Below, piece after piece: positions 36,357 through 48,710 of a stretch of 64,000 bases of DNA. Position numbers and translations under genes: made by a program. This stretch comes from Isoetes taiwanensis (Eukaryota; Streptophyta; Lycopodiopsida; Isoetales; Isoetaceae). The stretch is from assembly GCA_021234155.1 (NCBI GenBank), contig JAJEKV010000128.1:1777736-1841735 (forward strand), written 5' to 3'. The notes beneath the pieces were generated by a model that searched no databases, was not told the origin of the DNA, and saw only the letters and a program-made list of their open reading frames with translations. Within the stretch, counting starts at the first letter, position 1. Each line of letters begins with the position of its first letter.

Positions 36357-36515
36357 TTGCCAACATGATCGCACTCCAAGCTTAGTCTCTTTTCGATGTT
36401 TCTATTAAACTCATCTAAAGTGCCACCTAAAATGAGTGAACTCAATTTAGCACTTTAGATACATCTAATAGGACAAACAAAAATAGACAATGCCTGGGGT
36501 GCGTTCATGTTGGCA
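36357..36515. mobile_element. Fold-back MITE-like unit 1
   Basis: The left end GCCAACATGATCGCACTCCA is an imperfect reverse complement of the right end TGGGGTGCGTTCATGTTGGC. An internal pair (CTAAAGTGCCACC / TAGCACTTTAG) extends the hairpin. There is no coding capacity. No clear target duplication was identified. It lies in the 3' flank of the PPR relic. Confidence 0.7.
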
Positions 36516-36532
36516 TTTCGCATCAAGCGAGA

Positions 36533-36701
36533 TTTGCCAACATGGTTGCACCCCAGGCTTAGTCTCTTCTCGATGTTCCTATTTCACTAATCTAAAGTGC
36601 CACCTAAAATGAGTGATCGAACTCATTCTAGGGGCCACTTTAGATACATCAAATAGGACAAATAAAAAAAGACTAAGCCTGGGACGATTTCATGCTAGCA
36701 T
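36533..36701. mobile_element. Fold-back MITE-like unit 2
   Basis: A second copy, 17 bp after the first, in the same orientation: GCCAACATGGTTGCACCCCA at the left and AGCCTGGGACGATTTCATGC near the right, with the same internal hairpin words. The right end is more degenerate than in unit 1. Confidence 0.7.
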
Positions 36702-37320
36702 TTTCGGGAAATTTCATGGATGACGCCTTAGATGACAACTAATAAAGTTAAGCTAATAACTCGAAAGCAAAAGGGGACAAAAGAACAGGAGAACCATAAA
36801 AGGAATACAACTGGCAGAGGGACAGGCCAGAGAACAGGCCATGGACTATCCATAGACGTCAACTAACACTACGACTGGCATATTCTACCACATTTAATAG
36901 TTGCCAAGGATTAACATTGGATCGTGTTGTACTTGATTTGCGCATGAATGTGTTTGCACATGGTCAATTATATACAGCACTCACACGTATACGAAAGAGG
37001 AAAAAGGTGTTGATCCTCCCATCTCCAGAGAATACAATGAAACGCACTGCAAACGTTGTCTATAAAGAGCTTCTTTGCTGAGAAGGTACGTCTCCTTTGC
37101 CTTCTTATCTCTCTTTTCGGTACGTATGATAGATGGTGTTATATACAAAGACCACGAAATACTCGTTACGCGTTTTTTTTTTATGAGGCGAAAAACAATT
37201 AAGTAAATAATGAAGTGGCATTGAAAACATCATCTATAGATAGCTCATTTGGTAATAAGGTACGGTTTCTTCTCGTTATTTAGCCAGTTACATGTTATTT
37301 TCTCGACCTTTCTCTGCAGG

Positions 37321-37350
37321 TGAAGATAAGATAAGATAAGATAAGTCTTT
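37321..37350. repeat. AAGAT microsatellite
   Basis: A short run of GATAA/AGATA pentamers, about four units, around 37,322-37,345. It has no further significance visible. Confidence 0.7.
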
Positions 37351-37565
37351 TAACGTCCACAGGAACCCAATCGGGTTATGGGATCAGAACAGAAAAAAAG
37401 AGGACATGAGCCCTCAAAAGCTCGGGGGCTCTCTACCTTTTATGGGTATCATCATCTGCCACTATGATACATAAGTCTGCTGTTCGATTACCATGAGATT
37501 TCCATCATCCGTGTTTTATCAAGCTGATATAAATAGGTAAATAAATAAATATAATGGAAATGATA

Positions 37566-37941
37566 TCAGGTGGCTCAGAATCCATTGACTATTACCGGGT
37601 GCTATAAAAAATAAAAAAAATATCCATCGCGATGGCAGCCTAGTGGTCAAGTCATTGGTTATGGGCAACACCCACCCAGGCTCAAAACCCATTGACTGTC
37701 ATCGGGTGATTCAAAGAGGAAAAGGTATCCATCGTGCTCGCAAACTAGTGGTCAAGCCATTGGTTATGGGCATCCCCACTCAGGCTCAAAACCCACTGTC
37801 TGCCATCGAATGGTGGCAAAAAAGAAGGAAAAAAAGATATCCATCACTCTCGCAGTCTAGTGGTCAAGCCATTGGTTATGGACAAACCCCACCCAGGCTC
37901 AAAACCCATTCTCTTCCATCAGATGGTGGCAAAAAAGAAGG
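37566..37941 (+). repeat. Tandem tRNA-like (SINE-type) units
   Basis: Three full units start at 37,621, 37,726 and 37,838, preceded by a partial unit from about 37,566. Each has an A-box-like word (CTAGTGGTCAAG) and, about 35-40 nt later, a B-box-like word (AGGCTCAAAACCC), then an A-rich or GA-rich tail. This is the order of an RNA polymerase III internal promoter in tRNA-derived SINE heads. Units are 105-112 bp. They share phrases such as CATTGGTTATGG. Head-to-tail tandem SINE heads are unusual. A real tRNA gene is unlikely because acceptor-stem pairing is not seen. Confidence 0.65.
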
Positions 37942-38335
37942 GGAGGGAGGGAGAGAGAGAATGAGAAGAAATGAAGGAATGCAAAAAATGTTACAATAAT
38001 AAAAGTGGAAAATATAGTGGGAAGGGAGGAGAGAGAGAATGAGAAGAAATGAAGGAATGCAAAAAATGTTACAATAATAAAAGTGGAAAATATAGTGGGA
38101 ATCCTATGGTCATCGACCACAACAACCATGTATCATATGGGCAGGAGAACACAAGGCAATAGCACAGGTTCAAATCCCGTGTCTTCTCAAACTACTAAAT
38201 TGCGCAAAATGTTACAATAATAAAAGTGGAAAATATAGTGGGAATCCTATGGTGATCGACCACAACAACCATGTATCATATGGGCAGGAGAACACAAGGC
38301 AATAGTACAGGTTCAAATCACGTGTGTACTACTAA
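37942..38335 (+). repeat. Tandem duplications with B-box-like motif
   Basis: An 80-bp GA-rich segment (GAGAGAATGAGAAGAAATGA...) is duplicated at about 37,950 and 38,027. A larger 143-bp unit starting AAAATGTTACAATAATAAAA occurs at 38,063 and 38,206. Each 143-bp unit contains a B-box-like GGTTCAAATCCCGTG (in copy 2 GGTTCAAATCACGTG), suggesting another tRNA-derived piece, without a convincing A box. Confidence 0.7.
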
Positions 38336-38677
38336 ATTGCGCATGAGTTGCATATATTCATCGAAAATATTACAAGTACATTTCAAATCCCATAAAGCTT
38401 TCATATTAATTTGGCTTCACGTGAACATTGCATTATCAAACATTGGACATTAATTGGGGTCTAACCGTCTGGGATTTAAACAAAAGAGGTGTTCGCGGCG
38501 GCCTTGGCCGCTGCGATAAATTTCTTATATAATCAATTGTGACAAGATATGACAGACTTCATATATTCCTCTTGCTCAGATTATTCCAAAGCTTTCTAAG
38601 TTGTGGACCTCCCTAGCATAAGCATACACAAGGTCCAAAGAAAAAAAGTGATGCCAAAGGGTGTGCGAAAAGTAGGA

Positions 38678-41400
38678 TTTTTTTTTTTTTTTTTGATAGA
38701 ATGCAGTATTATGTGTTGCTCATAAGAGATGAAAATTAAAAAAATAACAGTTCCGTATGGTCTCCTGCACTTGTGAAACAATGAGATATAAGGAAGTAAG
38801 ATGTATGTGTGGACTTGTGTGACTTGTCAAGTCCTTGAAAAATTTGGGCATGTTTTCTAAACCTAATTTATTTCTTAAAGCTTTAATTAAGACTTTCAAA
38901 AAATGCATGGTCGCTTGGTCAGTAGATATGGATTACAGCCTGGCCACTGAGCAGATACATGGCTTAAGGTTTTTTCCACAGTGGATTTAGCCTTACGGCT
39001 TGGAACATGTATTAATAAGCAAGGTATGAAGCTCTATTTATTAAGAACTGTCGGATCACCTTCTTTTAGTGTATTTCTATGCCGAGGAGTATGCATGTTG
39101 CCGGATTTGAGCAAAGCTAGGCATCCCGGTTGGGAGATTGGATCTACCATAACTTCTGAAATAACTTCCGATGTGTTCTACTAGCTGAGAATTGAGAATG
39201 AACATTGAGCATTGAGCCGTCTGGCTTGGCAAATCCTTACCTAGCAGCAAAAGTATAGTTGTTCCTGCCATCAACTATTGGAATCCTGCTGGATCTGTGT
39301 GGCTGGACATCATTATGTGATGATTGTGTTGGGACAATTTCCATTGAAAGGGCATCTCTATAGCCTAAGGCAAACTTGGAGCAAGCTGGAGGCAGCACCA
39401 GAAACGATTCCATGGAGAAATCACTTGATCTTCAACATACACTCAGGTTTGAGATTATACTTTGCATTTAGATGTTTAAGACATGTATATATCCTGAATA
39501 ATCTTGAAAGTTATAGTGCTTAAGACTTTTGTCTGAATTTGCACAACCATGCAACTTTTAATTTGAGTCAAAGATAATTGTGCTCAGTGCATATAGCTAG
39601 AAACAGTTCTCCATTGTAAAATAAACCTAGCGGCTGCATCTATCATAATCATTAAGTGGCAGTGGTCTGAACTCGTGATTGCAAAAGGCTTTAACAGATC
39701 TGGAGGTTTGGGTATATTATTGAACATGTTTTTTCAACTTATGAGCCATTCTAGTTTTGCTGCAGAACAGGGCCTGTAAAAACTTGGTTATATGCATGTC
39801 TTAGCTTTGTTATTTAAGCATGGAACTGAGTCTCTAAATTCTATTCCGTGGGGCTTGATTACATTTGTGTTTCCTGATTACATACTTAGCTTCAATAAAG
39901 CATGGCTATAGACATCTATGCATCTATACATCTATGATCTATGCATCTGTTTGATGTATGTTGGGTTAAGGCAAGTCCAGATCTGGAATAAAATTTAAAG
40001 TAATGACTTAATGAATGAGTCTGAACATGCACAGACATGCTGCTATTAATATGGTCCTCCTATTTGCTGTTGCATGAAGTTGACGTTGTAGGTCCTTTTT
40101 AATTCTAAAGCATGAATATCTCTGTTGCAAGGGGCTGAGGGCATAAGTATTAATGCATTTGACATGGATTAGAGCTGTTGAATGCTTTGCATGTTTCGTA
40201 GATCTGCCACGGATCCAGGTTATTGCATGAAAGGCATAGATCTGCAAGTTTGGATGCATTCTCTGAGCATAGAAGCTTTTTTCTTTTAGCTGTAAAACGA
40301 GGCCTGTAACATCATAATTATCGTGCTGGCTAAGGCATGGCTGTGGCATATAGATGCTTGTGACATTTGTAGAGCTGGTGTATGCATTGCTTTTGTGAAT
40401 AGTACAAATATGTGCAAATGTGTTGCCTCAAATTTAGCTCGCATTTATGATACTGCATGTAGTTCAGAATATGATTTCCTCAATTCTATGACGTAAAGTT
40501 ATGAGTATCTCAGTTACATACAGTTCTTTATGTAACTAGTTAAGGCATACGCTTAGTACGGTGTTATGAATAATGTTTTTTGAAGACCTGACTGCCAGCT
40601 ATGAGACAGACCTGGAACCACTTGGGAAGTAAACTTTGCAGATTGTATGGTGGTCATATTACTGACATGGAATTAAATGCTGGCCACTCATAAGCTCAAC
40701 AGGACCTATGCATCCTAGCTAAATTTTAAATTGGATGCATTAGGTATAATCTGCAATATGAGGAGAAGCGGAGGACACCTTTTGAACAGCATAATTATGG
40801 GCATGTTATTTACTTTGCCTTTGTTCTAGGATGCATGAAAATATTTTACCCTTGTTTTCTGTAGGTTACAAGCAAGGTGAAGGGTGTTGAACTTAAAAGA
40901 CCCCATGACACCTGCTACCCAGCGCATGACAACCATGACTAATGCTTGTTTTTGTTTTTGTGGTGCAGGTAACAGGGTCTTTTACTCCTTGCTATGTTTC
41001 TTTAGCATGTTACGAATATTTTGAAACTGCTCAAGACAGTTGCAGATGCTCAAGCGGAGTGTTTCAATACATTTCAAATGACATTGGCTGATGCCTTAAT
41101 TTTACATGGTATTTTGTTATGTTTTTCTACTACAAAGGCAAATAATGATGGCCTACTTTTTACTGCACAAGGCAATCTTTGCTTCAAAGGATTGTAGCCT
41201 TGTAAAAATGTCTAAGGATTGTGTTTCATGACTATAATTAAAAATTGGAAGTTTCTTATGTAACCATGTCCTTGGCCTAAGTTCAAATGCACCTGGTTGA
41301 TCTTAGGGCTGCTTATTGAATCTGACTTGTTCTTGCAAAGATCATGTCATGATTAAAAGTTATGAAGGTCTTAGGACCTGATTGACTTAAAAGGTTTTTT
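38678..41400. repeat. Segmental repeat A
   Basis: Begins with a 17-T tract, then GATAGAATGCAGTATTATGT. It is co-linear with repeat B (41,919-44,583) for about 2.65 kb. In minus orientation the head reads as a retroposon 3' end (ATACTGCATTCTATC then A-run). Inside are exon-like pieces, for example DLALRLGTCINKQ ending at a GTATGA donor near 39,021, but no family is recognised. Differences from B cluster at CAG and CTG triplets. Confidence 0.85.
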
Positions 41401-41918
41401 ATTCTTATCCCCAGTTTATTGGTTATACCAATAGCCAAGGTGTGGTTACTTTCAGGTGATGTCTTTTCTCTTATTCTATTTTACTAAAAGATTCTTATCA
41501 CTCTTATAAAGGGCATTGGCATTGGCGAGAGCTATGACAAGAACAAACTAGCAGAAAGAAGGGGTATGCTTTAAGAAACAGAGGTAATGGGATAATCATT
41601 GTTTATGAAAGTATTCCACATGAAAGCTAAATTGTAGACCAATCTTTTGGCATTGGCCTGGGCTAACTCTTATTAGGGGTGTCTTCACCAATCTTGATAA
41701 GAAAGATGATATTTTGGAGAATCTAAGTGAACATTTGTCCACTTGTTTGCCATTTGGCTTTTTTATAAAAAATGTGCACTTGCGATAAGAATTAGGCAAT
41801 ATAGGTAGGGTAGGGCTTTGGCAACAAGGTCCTACTCTCCTTGTTGCTTGCTTTTATTTATGACTTTGGCCCACCCCGACCTACGGTAGGAGGAAGGTTT
41901 TTTTTATTAAGTAATGAT
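41401..41918. other. Spacer between repeats A and B
   Basis: Single-copy in this window; no gene recognised. It ends with GGTAGGAGGAAGG and a T-rich run ahead of repeat B. A similar phrase (GGTTGGAGGTAGGG plus T run) precedes repeat X3. Confidence 0.5.
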
Positions 41919-44583
41919 AGAATGCAGTATTATGTGTTGCTCATAAGAGATAAAAATTAAAAAAATAATAGTTCCGTATGGTCTCCTGCACTTGTGAAAC
42001 AATGAGATATAAGGAAGTAAGATGTATGTGTGGACTTGTGTGACTTGTCAAGTCCTTGAAAATTTTGGGCATGTTTTCTAAACCTAATTTATTTCTTAAA
42101 GCTTTAATTAAGACTTCAAAAAAATGCATGGTCGCTTGGTCAGTAGATATGGATTACATTACCGCCACCGGAAAGCGGATACATGGCTTAAGGTTTTTTC
42201 CATTGTGGATTTAGCCTTACGGCTTGGAACATGTATTAATAAGCAAGGTATGAAGCTCTATTTATTAAGAACTGTCTCGATCACCTTCTTTTTAGTGTAT
42301 TTCTATCTTCGGGAGTATGCATGTTGCGGATTTGAGCAAAGCTAGGCATCCGGTTGGGAGATTGGATCTACCATAACTTCACGAAATAACTTCCGATGTG
42401 TTCTACTAGCTGAGAATTGAGAATGAACATTGAGCATTGAGCCGTCCGGCTTGGCAAATCCTTACCTAGCAGCCAAAAGTATAGTTGTTCCCTGCCATCA
42501 ACTATTGGAATCCTGCTTTGGATACGTGTGGTGGACATCATTATGTGATGATTGTGTTGGGACAATTTCCATTGAAAGGGCATCTCTATAGCCTAAGGCA
42601 AACTTGGAGCAAGCCGGAGGCAAAGCACTGAGAAACGATTCCATGGAGAAATCACTTGATCTTCAACATACACTCGGGGTTTGAGATTATACTTTGCATT
42701 TAGATGTTTAAGACATGTATATATCTGAATAATCTTGAAAGTTATAGTGCTTAAGACTTTTGTTGAATTTGCACAACCATGCAACTTTTAATTTGAGTCA
42801 AAGATAATTGTGCTCGGTGCATATAGCTAGAAAACAGATTCTCCATTGTAAAATAAACCTAGCGGTGCATCTATCATAATCATTAAGTGGCGATGGTCTG
42901 AACTCGTGATTGCAAAAAGGCTTTAACAGATCACGGAGGTTTGGGTACATTATTGAACATGTTTTTTTCAACTTATGAGCCATTCTAGTTTTGCTGCAGA
43001 ACAAGGCCAGTAAAAACTTGGTTATATGCATGTCTTAGCTTTGTTATTTAAGCATGGAACCGAGTCTCTAAATTCTATTCCGTGGGGCTTGATTACATTT
43101 GTGTTTCCTGATTACATACTTAGCTTCAATAAAGCATGGCTATAGACATCTATGCATCTATACATCTATGATCTATGCATCTGTTTGATGTATGTTGGGT
43201 TAAGGCAAGTCCAGATCTGGAATAAAATTTAAAGTAATGACTTAATGAATGAGTCGAACATACGGACATCTTTGCTATTAATATGGTCCTCCTATTTCTT
43301 TTTGTTGCATGAAGTTGACGTTGTAGGTCCTTTTTAATTCTAAAGCATGAATATCTCTCTGGTTGCAAGGGGTTGAGGGCATAAGTATTAATGCATTTGA
43401 CATGGATTAGAGCTGTTGAATGCTTTGCATGTTTAAATAGGTCGCCACGGATCCAGGTTATTGCATGAAAGGCATAGATACGCAAGTTTGGATGCATTCT
43501 CTCGAGCATAGAAGCTTTTTTTCTTTTAGCTGTAAAACAAGGCCTGTAACATCATAATTATCGTCTTGGCTAAGGCATGGGTGGGCATATAGATGCTTGT
43601 GACATTTGTAGAGTGGGTGTATGCATTTCTTTTGTGAATAGTACAAATATGTGCAAATGTGTTGCCTCAAATTTAGCTCGCATTTATGATCTCGCATGTA
43701 GTTCAGAATATGATTTCCTCAATTCTATGCGTAAAGTTATGAGTATCTCAGTTACATACGAGTTCTTTATGTAACTAGTTAAGGCATACTAGCTTAGTGC
43801 AGTGTTATGAATAATGTTTTTGAAGACTGATTGCCAGCTATGAGACAGACCTTGCAGATTATATGGTGGTCATATTACTGACATGGAATTAAATTTTGGC
43901 CACTCATAAGCTCAACAGGGACCTATGCATCCTAGCTAAATTTTAAATTGGATGCATTAGGTATAATGCAATATGAGAAGAAGCGGGACACCTTTTGAAC
44001 AACATAATTATGGGCATGTTATTTACTTTGCCTTTGTTCTAGGATGCATGAAAATATTTTATCCTTGTTTTCTGTAGGTTACAAGCAAGGTGAAGGGTGT
44101 TGAACTTAAAAGACCCCATGACACCTGCTACCCAAAGGCATGACAACCATGACTAATGCTTGTTTTTGTTCTTGTGGTGCGTGTAACGGGGTCTTTACTC
44201 CTTTGCTATGTTTCTTTAGCATGTTACTTAATATTTTGAAACCTGCTCAAGACAGTTTTGAGATGCTCAAGCCGAGTGTTTCAATACATTTCAAAATGAC
44301 ATTGGCTGATGCCTTAATTTTACATGGTATTTTGTTATGTTTTTCTACTACAAAGGCAAATAATGATGGCCTACTTTTTACTGCACAAGGCAATCTTTGC
44401 TTCAAAGGATTGTAGCCTTGTACAAATGTCTAAGGATTGTGTTTCATGACTATAATTAAAAATTGGAAGTTTCTTATGTAACCATGTCCTTGGCCTAAGT
44501 TCAAATGCGTCTGCCGGTTGATCTTCGATCCGGCTGCTTATTGAATCACGACGAGCATGCAAAGTTGCATCGTCATGATTAAA
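41919..44583. repeat. Segmental repeat B
   Basis: Direct copy of repeat A. Long AT-rich stretches are identical. Where A has CTG or CAG, B often has another word with a small indel: GGCAGTGG versus GGCGATGG, GATCTGGAGG versus GATCACGGAGG, CATACAGTTC versus CATACGAGTTC. Confidence 0.85.
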
Positions 44584-44616
44584 TTGCATGCAAGAACCTC
44601 TCTCATCCGGTTAGGG

Positions 44617-45420
44617 TTTTTTTTTTTTTTTTTTTTTTCTTTAATATGAAAGCTTATTGTTGGTATGAGGTTACTATCATATGTTCCATGCGGGCTTCCT
44701 CTTGCATTTTGTGTATATGGCATTTCCTATCATTCTTGTTTCTCTTTACAAACTTTTAAATATATCCCTTCCTGGCGTTTGGTTATCGGGGCATGGTTAA
44801 CCCCATAATTAATTCTATTTTGTGGCGCATCCCTAATATAGGTAGAATAGCCATTGATCTCTTCTATCACTTCGTCTAGTATACCGGCCATTCCTCCACT
44901 CTGGGGCTTTAAATGTTTGAGCACTTCATCACCGGATCGTGGGGAAGTTCTCTGGACCTAGGTTGTTATTGTTTAAAAAGTAAGACGGCCTGAAATGGTC
45001 TTCATTGGGACGGACCATCGAAATATACATAATATTACGTTGCCCTAAAAATATGCATTTTTGCACATGCATTGCATGCAGACCCTCATCCCGGTTAGGG
45101 GATCAGCTCCTCTTCTGCATTCTTAATGAGCTTCGGAGGGGCAGCTTTTCTCTTGATTGACTAGGGCTTGGATGAGTTTGTTCTATGCTCTCCTCCCTCC
45201 CGGTAGATACAATTGAATTTTGTTTATATATTTGATTGATTTTCTAAGCTTGGCATACATAAGGTGCAGGGTTTTGTTCTTCTCTATTGTGTTTTGTGGA
45301 TTCCCCTTCAAAAGTGCTAAGCAGAGCTTAGACGGTGTTGTTGGATCTCAAGAACAATAAGGAATTTTGGGAAGTTTTGCATCCGGATCTTATCCATTTG
45401 CATTTTGGTTTTCGCTAGGG
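44617..45420. repeat. Segmental repeat X1 (divergent, truncated)
   Basis: Starts with a 22-T tract and ATATGAAAGCTTATTG, and follows the X family to about 45,420 (GGATCTTATCCATTTGCATT). It then departs into unrelated sequence up to 45,660. It is the most divergent of the three X copies. Confidence 0.75.
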
Positions 45421-45665
45421 TTTTTCCTCGAAAACCAAAGGGCGGGGATAATCCGTGATAAGCCCTAGGCAGGTACACTTTAAACATCTATGATATATTT
45501 TGTATTTTGGGGTCCAGGTGTTATGCATGGATATTCCTGTATTTTTGTTTTTGGGTAGCTATTTTATGCAGCTACCCACTCTACCATTGTAATTACACTT
45601 TGGGATGAATAAAAAGCCCCATCCATCGGCGTTGTTGTGTCCGTGCGGTGAGGCTTCTCGAGAAT

Positions 45666-48075
45666 CTTAGGGCTGCTTATTGAATCTGACTTGTTCTTGC
45701 AAAGATCATGTCATGATTAAAAGTTATGAAGGTCTCAGGACCTGATTGACTTAAAGGTTTTTTTTTTTTTTTTTTTATATGAAAGCTTATTGTTGGTATG
45801 TGTTACTATCATAGTTCCAAACTGCTTGTTATCATTTTGTGTATATGCGGATCGCGTGTTAGCATTTTATCTTACAAACTTGTTAAATATATCGTTCTCC
45901 TGTGGTTATGCTTGGGGCATGAGTAACCCCATAATTAATTCTATTGGGTGGATTGTTACCCACATAGGTAGAATAGCCATTGATGCTATTATACTCACTG
46001 TATCTAGTATGCCCATGTATCAAGTCTAGTTGGCTTTAAATGTTCGACTTTGCCCCTCCACTTTAAGTGGTTTGTTTTGGACCTAGGTTGTTTTAAAGTA
46101 AGACCATTGCCGGTCTTCATTGGGTTTAACCATCGAAATATACATAATATTCCGTTGCCCTAAAAATATGCATTTTTATGCACTAATGGTTTGTCAAGCC
46201 CTTAGCTTATCATTAGGTCCTCCTCTCGATCTTAATGAACGGAGGCCGCAGATTTCTGATTGACTAGAGCTTGGATGAGTTGTGCTCTGCCGGAAACTTT
46301 CTGGTAGATACAATTGAATATGGCGATTGGATTTGATTGATTTTCCAAATGGATACATTGATTTTTGGGACCGGATTTTTGGAGGGCGATTTCCCCTTCA
46401 AAAGTGCTACCCAGAGCTTAGATGAGGTGTTGTTGGATCTCTGAGAACAATAAGGAATGCCTGGATCTGTGGTTTGCATCCGGATCTTATCCATTTGCAT
46501 TTGGTTTTGTGGCTTCATTTATGGAGCAAAATGCGAGATAATGTGGAGATACATGTGGCTGACTGCTAAGCCCCTTCAGAATGATTTTTTGGAAGATTTG
46601 AGCTGGGCTATGGTGATGGAGGCCAACAAAGATATCTGGAATATGGAGAAACTTCCCATTTCATCCCTAAAATGATGTGCTTATGTCTAAAATCGAACTT
46701 AACCAGGTATGGCAGTAATTTTTCGTAATAAAGATAAATGGTTCTTATTTGAGTTGAGAACTAGCCTATAAATTAAGGCACAGATAAGCTATTGTTTGCA
46801 ATACTCTGCTATGGCAGTAATATTAGTTAAGCTATTGTTTGCAATACTCTGCTATGGCAGTATTATTTGATCAGTGATAATCATGCATTGGCACTTCTAT
46901 CTTCTTATGGAAATGCAGTATTTATGTTTACTGATATACTTACCTTCAAGGATAGATCAGGGATGATACACCCTTTAATTTATGATAGCTATCTGAACCG
47001 CATTTCATAAAAGGTTTATTGGCATTATGATCATGGTTATGTCGGCAAATCGGTTGAGTTAGTTCTAAATCATTTGCACAAAATCGCTGTATTTTCTTTC
47101 TTTATGCTGATTTAATCTTTTGGGCAAAAGGTCTACATTAGGTGATCGGTTGACAACCGAGAAGCCTAAGGTACCTTTTGGCCCTTGCATCTTTACCCTT
47201 ATCAGGCTAATGATGTATTGGTTGGCTGCAGGTACGGGCTTCTCCTCTTAATGTATTCCTTTTGTCCTATTTGTATTATGTGAGCTTGGAGTTGGCAATT
47301 AAAGGTGGACGGATCAAAGAATGATTGTTACTGAAAAATAGGAACCAAAAAATGGAAGTTAAGACTCAATATGGAATTGAGACTTGTTCACATGCTGATG
47401 CTTTTACTCTTTATCATGCTGCCAAAGGTACTCTGTTACTATTGGATTTATTTTGGGATATTACATATGCTGTTGGCAGCCATATTTTTGGAAATATTTA
47501 ATCCATGCCATTGACAATAAATGGCCAGTTTTGTAAACTGATTCTCTGCTATGTCTGCACAATATTAGTAGCTTAGATACACATTCTAACTTATGTGTAT
47601 CTTAGGGCTTTATAGGAGTTCTAATAACAAGTTAAAGTTTGGCTAAATACCACTTTACAAATTCTGATTTTCTACTGTAAGTACTTCCTTATTTTGGAGA
47701 ATAGGGACTCTACCTTGTCAAACATTCCTTTGAACAAACGTTCTTCCTGTATGTTATCACTATATGTCTCTTATGGATTAAACAGGGATAAGGCTGAATG
47801 CTTATGGATTAAAATTGAAATGTATTGATATGTTTTTGAACAAGTAACGCAAATGCTTGCAAAAGTTAAGCATTATATCATGGATTATTTGACCAGTAGG
47901 TACAATGACTTTGGAATTAGGAATCTAATTTGTTTGGTTATATGATAACATCAATGTTGTACACCAGGAAAGAATGGTACCATCTTGGACTGAAAAGTTC
48001 TTGTATGGCCAGATAAGACAGCAAAGGGATTGACCAATGATGATGTTTGTGCTAGGTTTAACTAGTTCAAGCCGG
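45666..48075. repeat. Segmental repeat X2 with a piece of repeat A
   Basis: The first 95 bp (TTAGGGCTGCTTATTGAATC...) repeat the end of copy A (41,306-41,395). A 19-T tract at 45,758-45,776 and the X body follow. The frame at 46,457-46,675 (72 codons: AKCEIMWRYMWLTAKPLQ, then DFLEDLSWAMVMEANKD) is identical in X3 and precedes a GTATGG splice-donor-like site. It reads like a real exon of an unrecognised gene. Confidence 0.8.
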
Positions 48076-48224
48076 TTTTTTTCATGACACTTCTGTGCAT
48101 TGGTCTTATCAGTGCTGCCAGACTTTCTTGGTAGGGCTTTTAGCATGTGCTCTTTTATGGTTCGAGTTATTGTTGTGCTCTTTTCACGTAAATGCAAATT
48201 TTACATCATGATGGTCTCATAGTG

Positions 48225-48560
48225 GTACATATGAATGCAGGCTGAATCTGATAGTAATGGAAGCCAGAGTTCAAGAAGATCATTCCTCTTTTGGAATGTT
48301 GAACTAATGAGCTGGGAATATTGGCTACAAAATTAAAAGAGACCGAGGTCACGGTTTTCCATTTGGCACAGTGTGCCAATGCTTGACATACATACATGGG
48401 CTGTTGTCCAACAATGCCACTTGGCCAAAAGTGCCACTGGGTTTTGCCACTCGGCTTATGCATTATACATCCCTTATGGGGTCTGTAATTCTTATGACAG
48501 ACGACACAAGTTTGACTCCAGCGGGAGTTTGCAGGATATTGATGACTTTTGAATTTGAGG
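48225..48560 (+). pseudogene. Exon-like segment of an unrecognised gene
   Basis: A TGAATGCAG acceptor near 48,240 is followed by AESDSNGSQSSRRSFLFWNV. After a frame change come GNIGYKIKRDRGHGFPFG, LTYIHGLLSNNATWPKVPLG, FATRLMHYTSLMGSVILMTD and DTSLTPAGVCRILMTFEFE, ending exactly at a GTAAAA donor (48,560). It looks like genuine coding sequence with one break, possibly belonging with the exon-like frame in X2 upstream. I do not recognise the family. The 197-codon minus-strand frame over the same place is a shadow. Confidence 0.4.
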
Positions 48561-48710
48561 TAAAAACACTTTATATGCTTAATTTGGCAGCTAGCTCGCA
48601 TAGGGTGTGGCATTGCTCCTGCTCCGAGTAGGGGCATGCCACCCCTATATCTGATTAAAGCAGGAAATCTAGTATGCCCCACTCTACGGTTGGAGGTAGG
48701 GTTTTTTATA

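Noticed and set aside
37621-37725. Functional tRNA gene
   Set aside because: A- and B-box words are present, but no acceptor or anticodon stem pairing was found and the unit repeats in tandem with divergent sequence.
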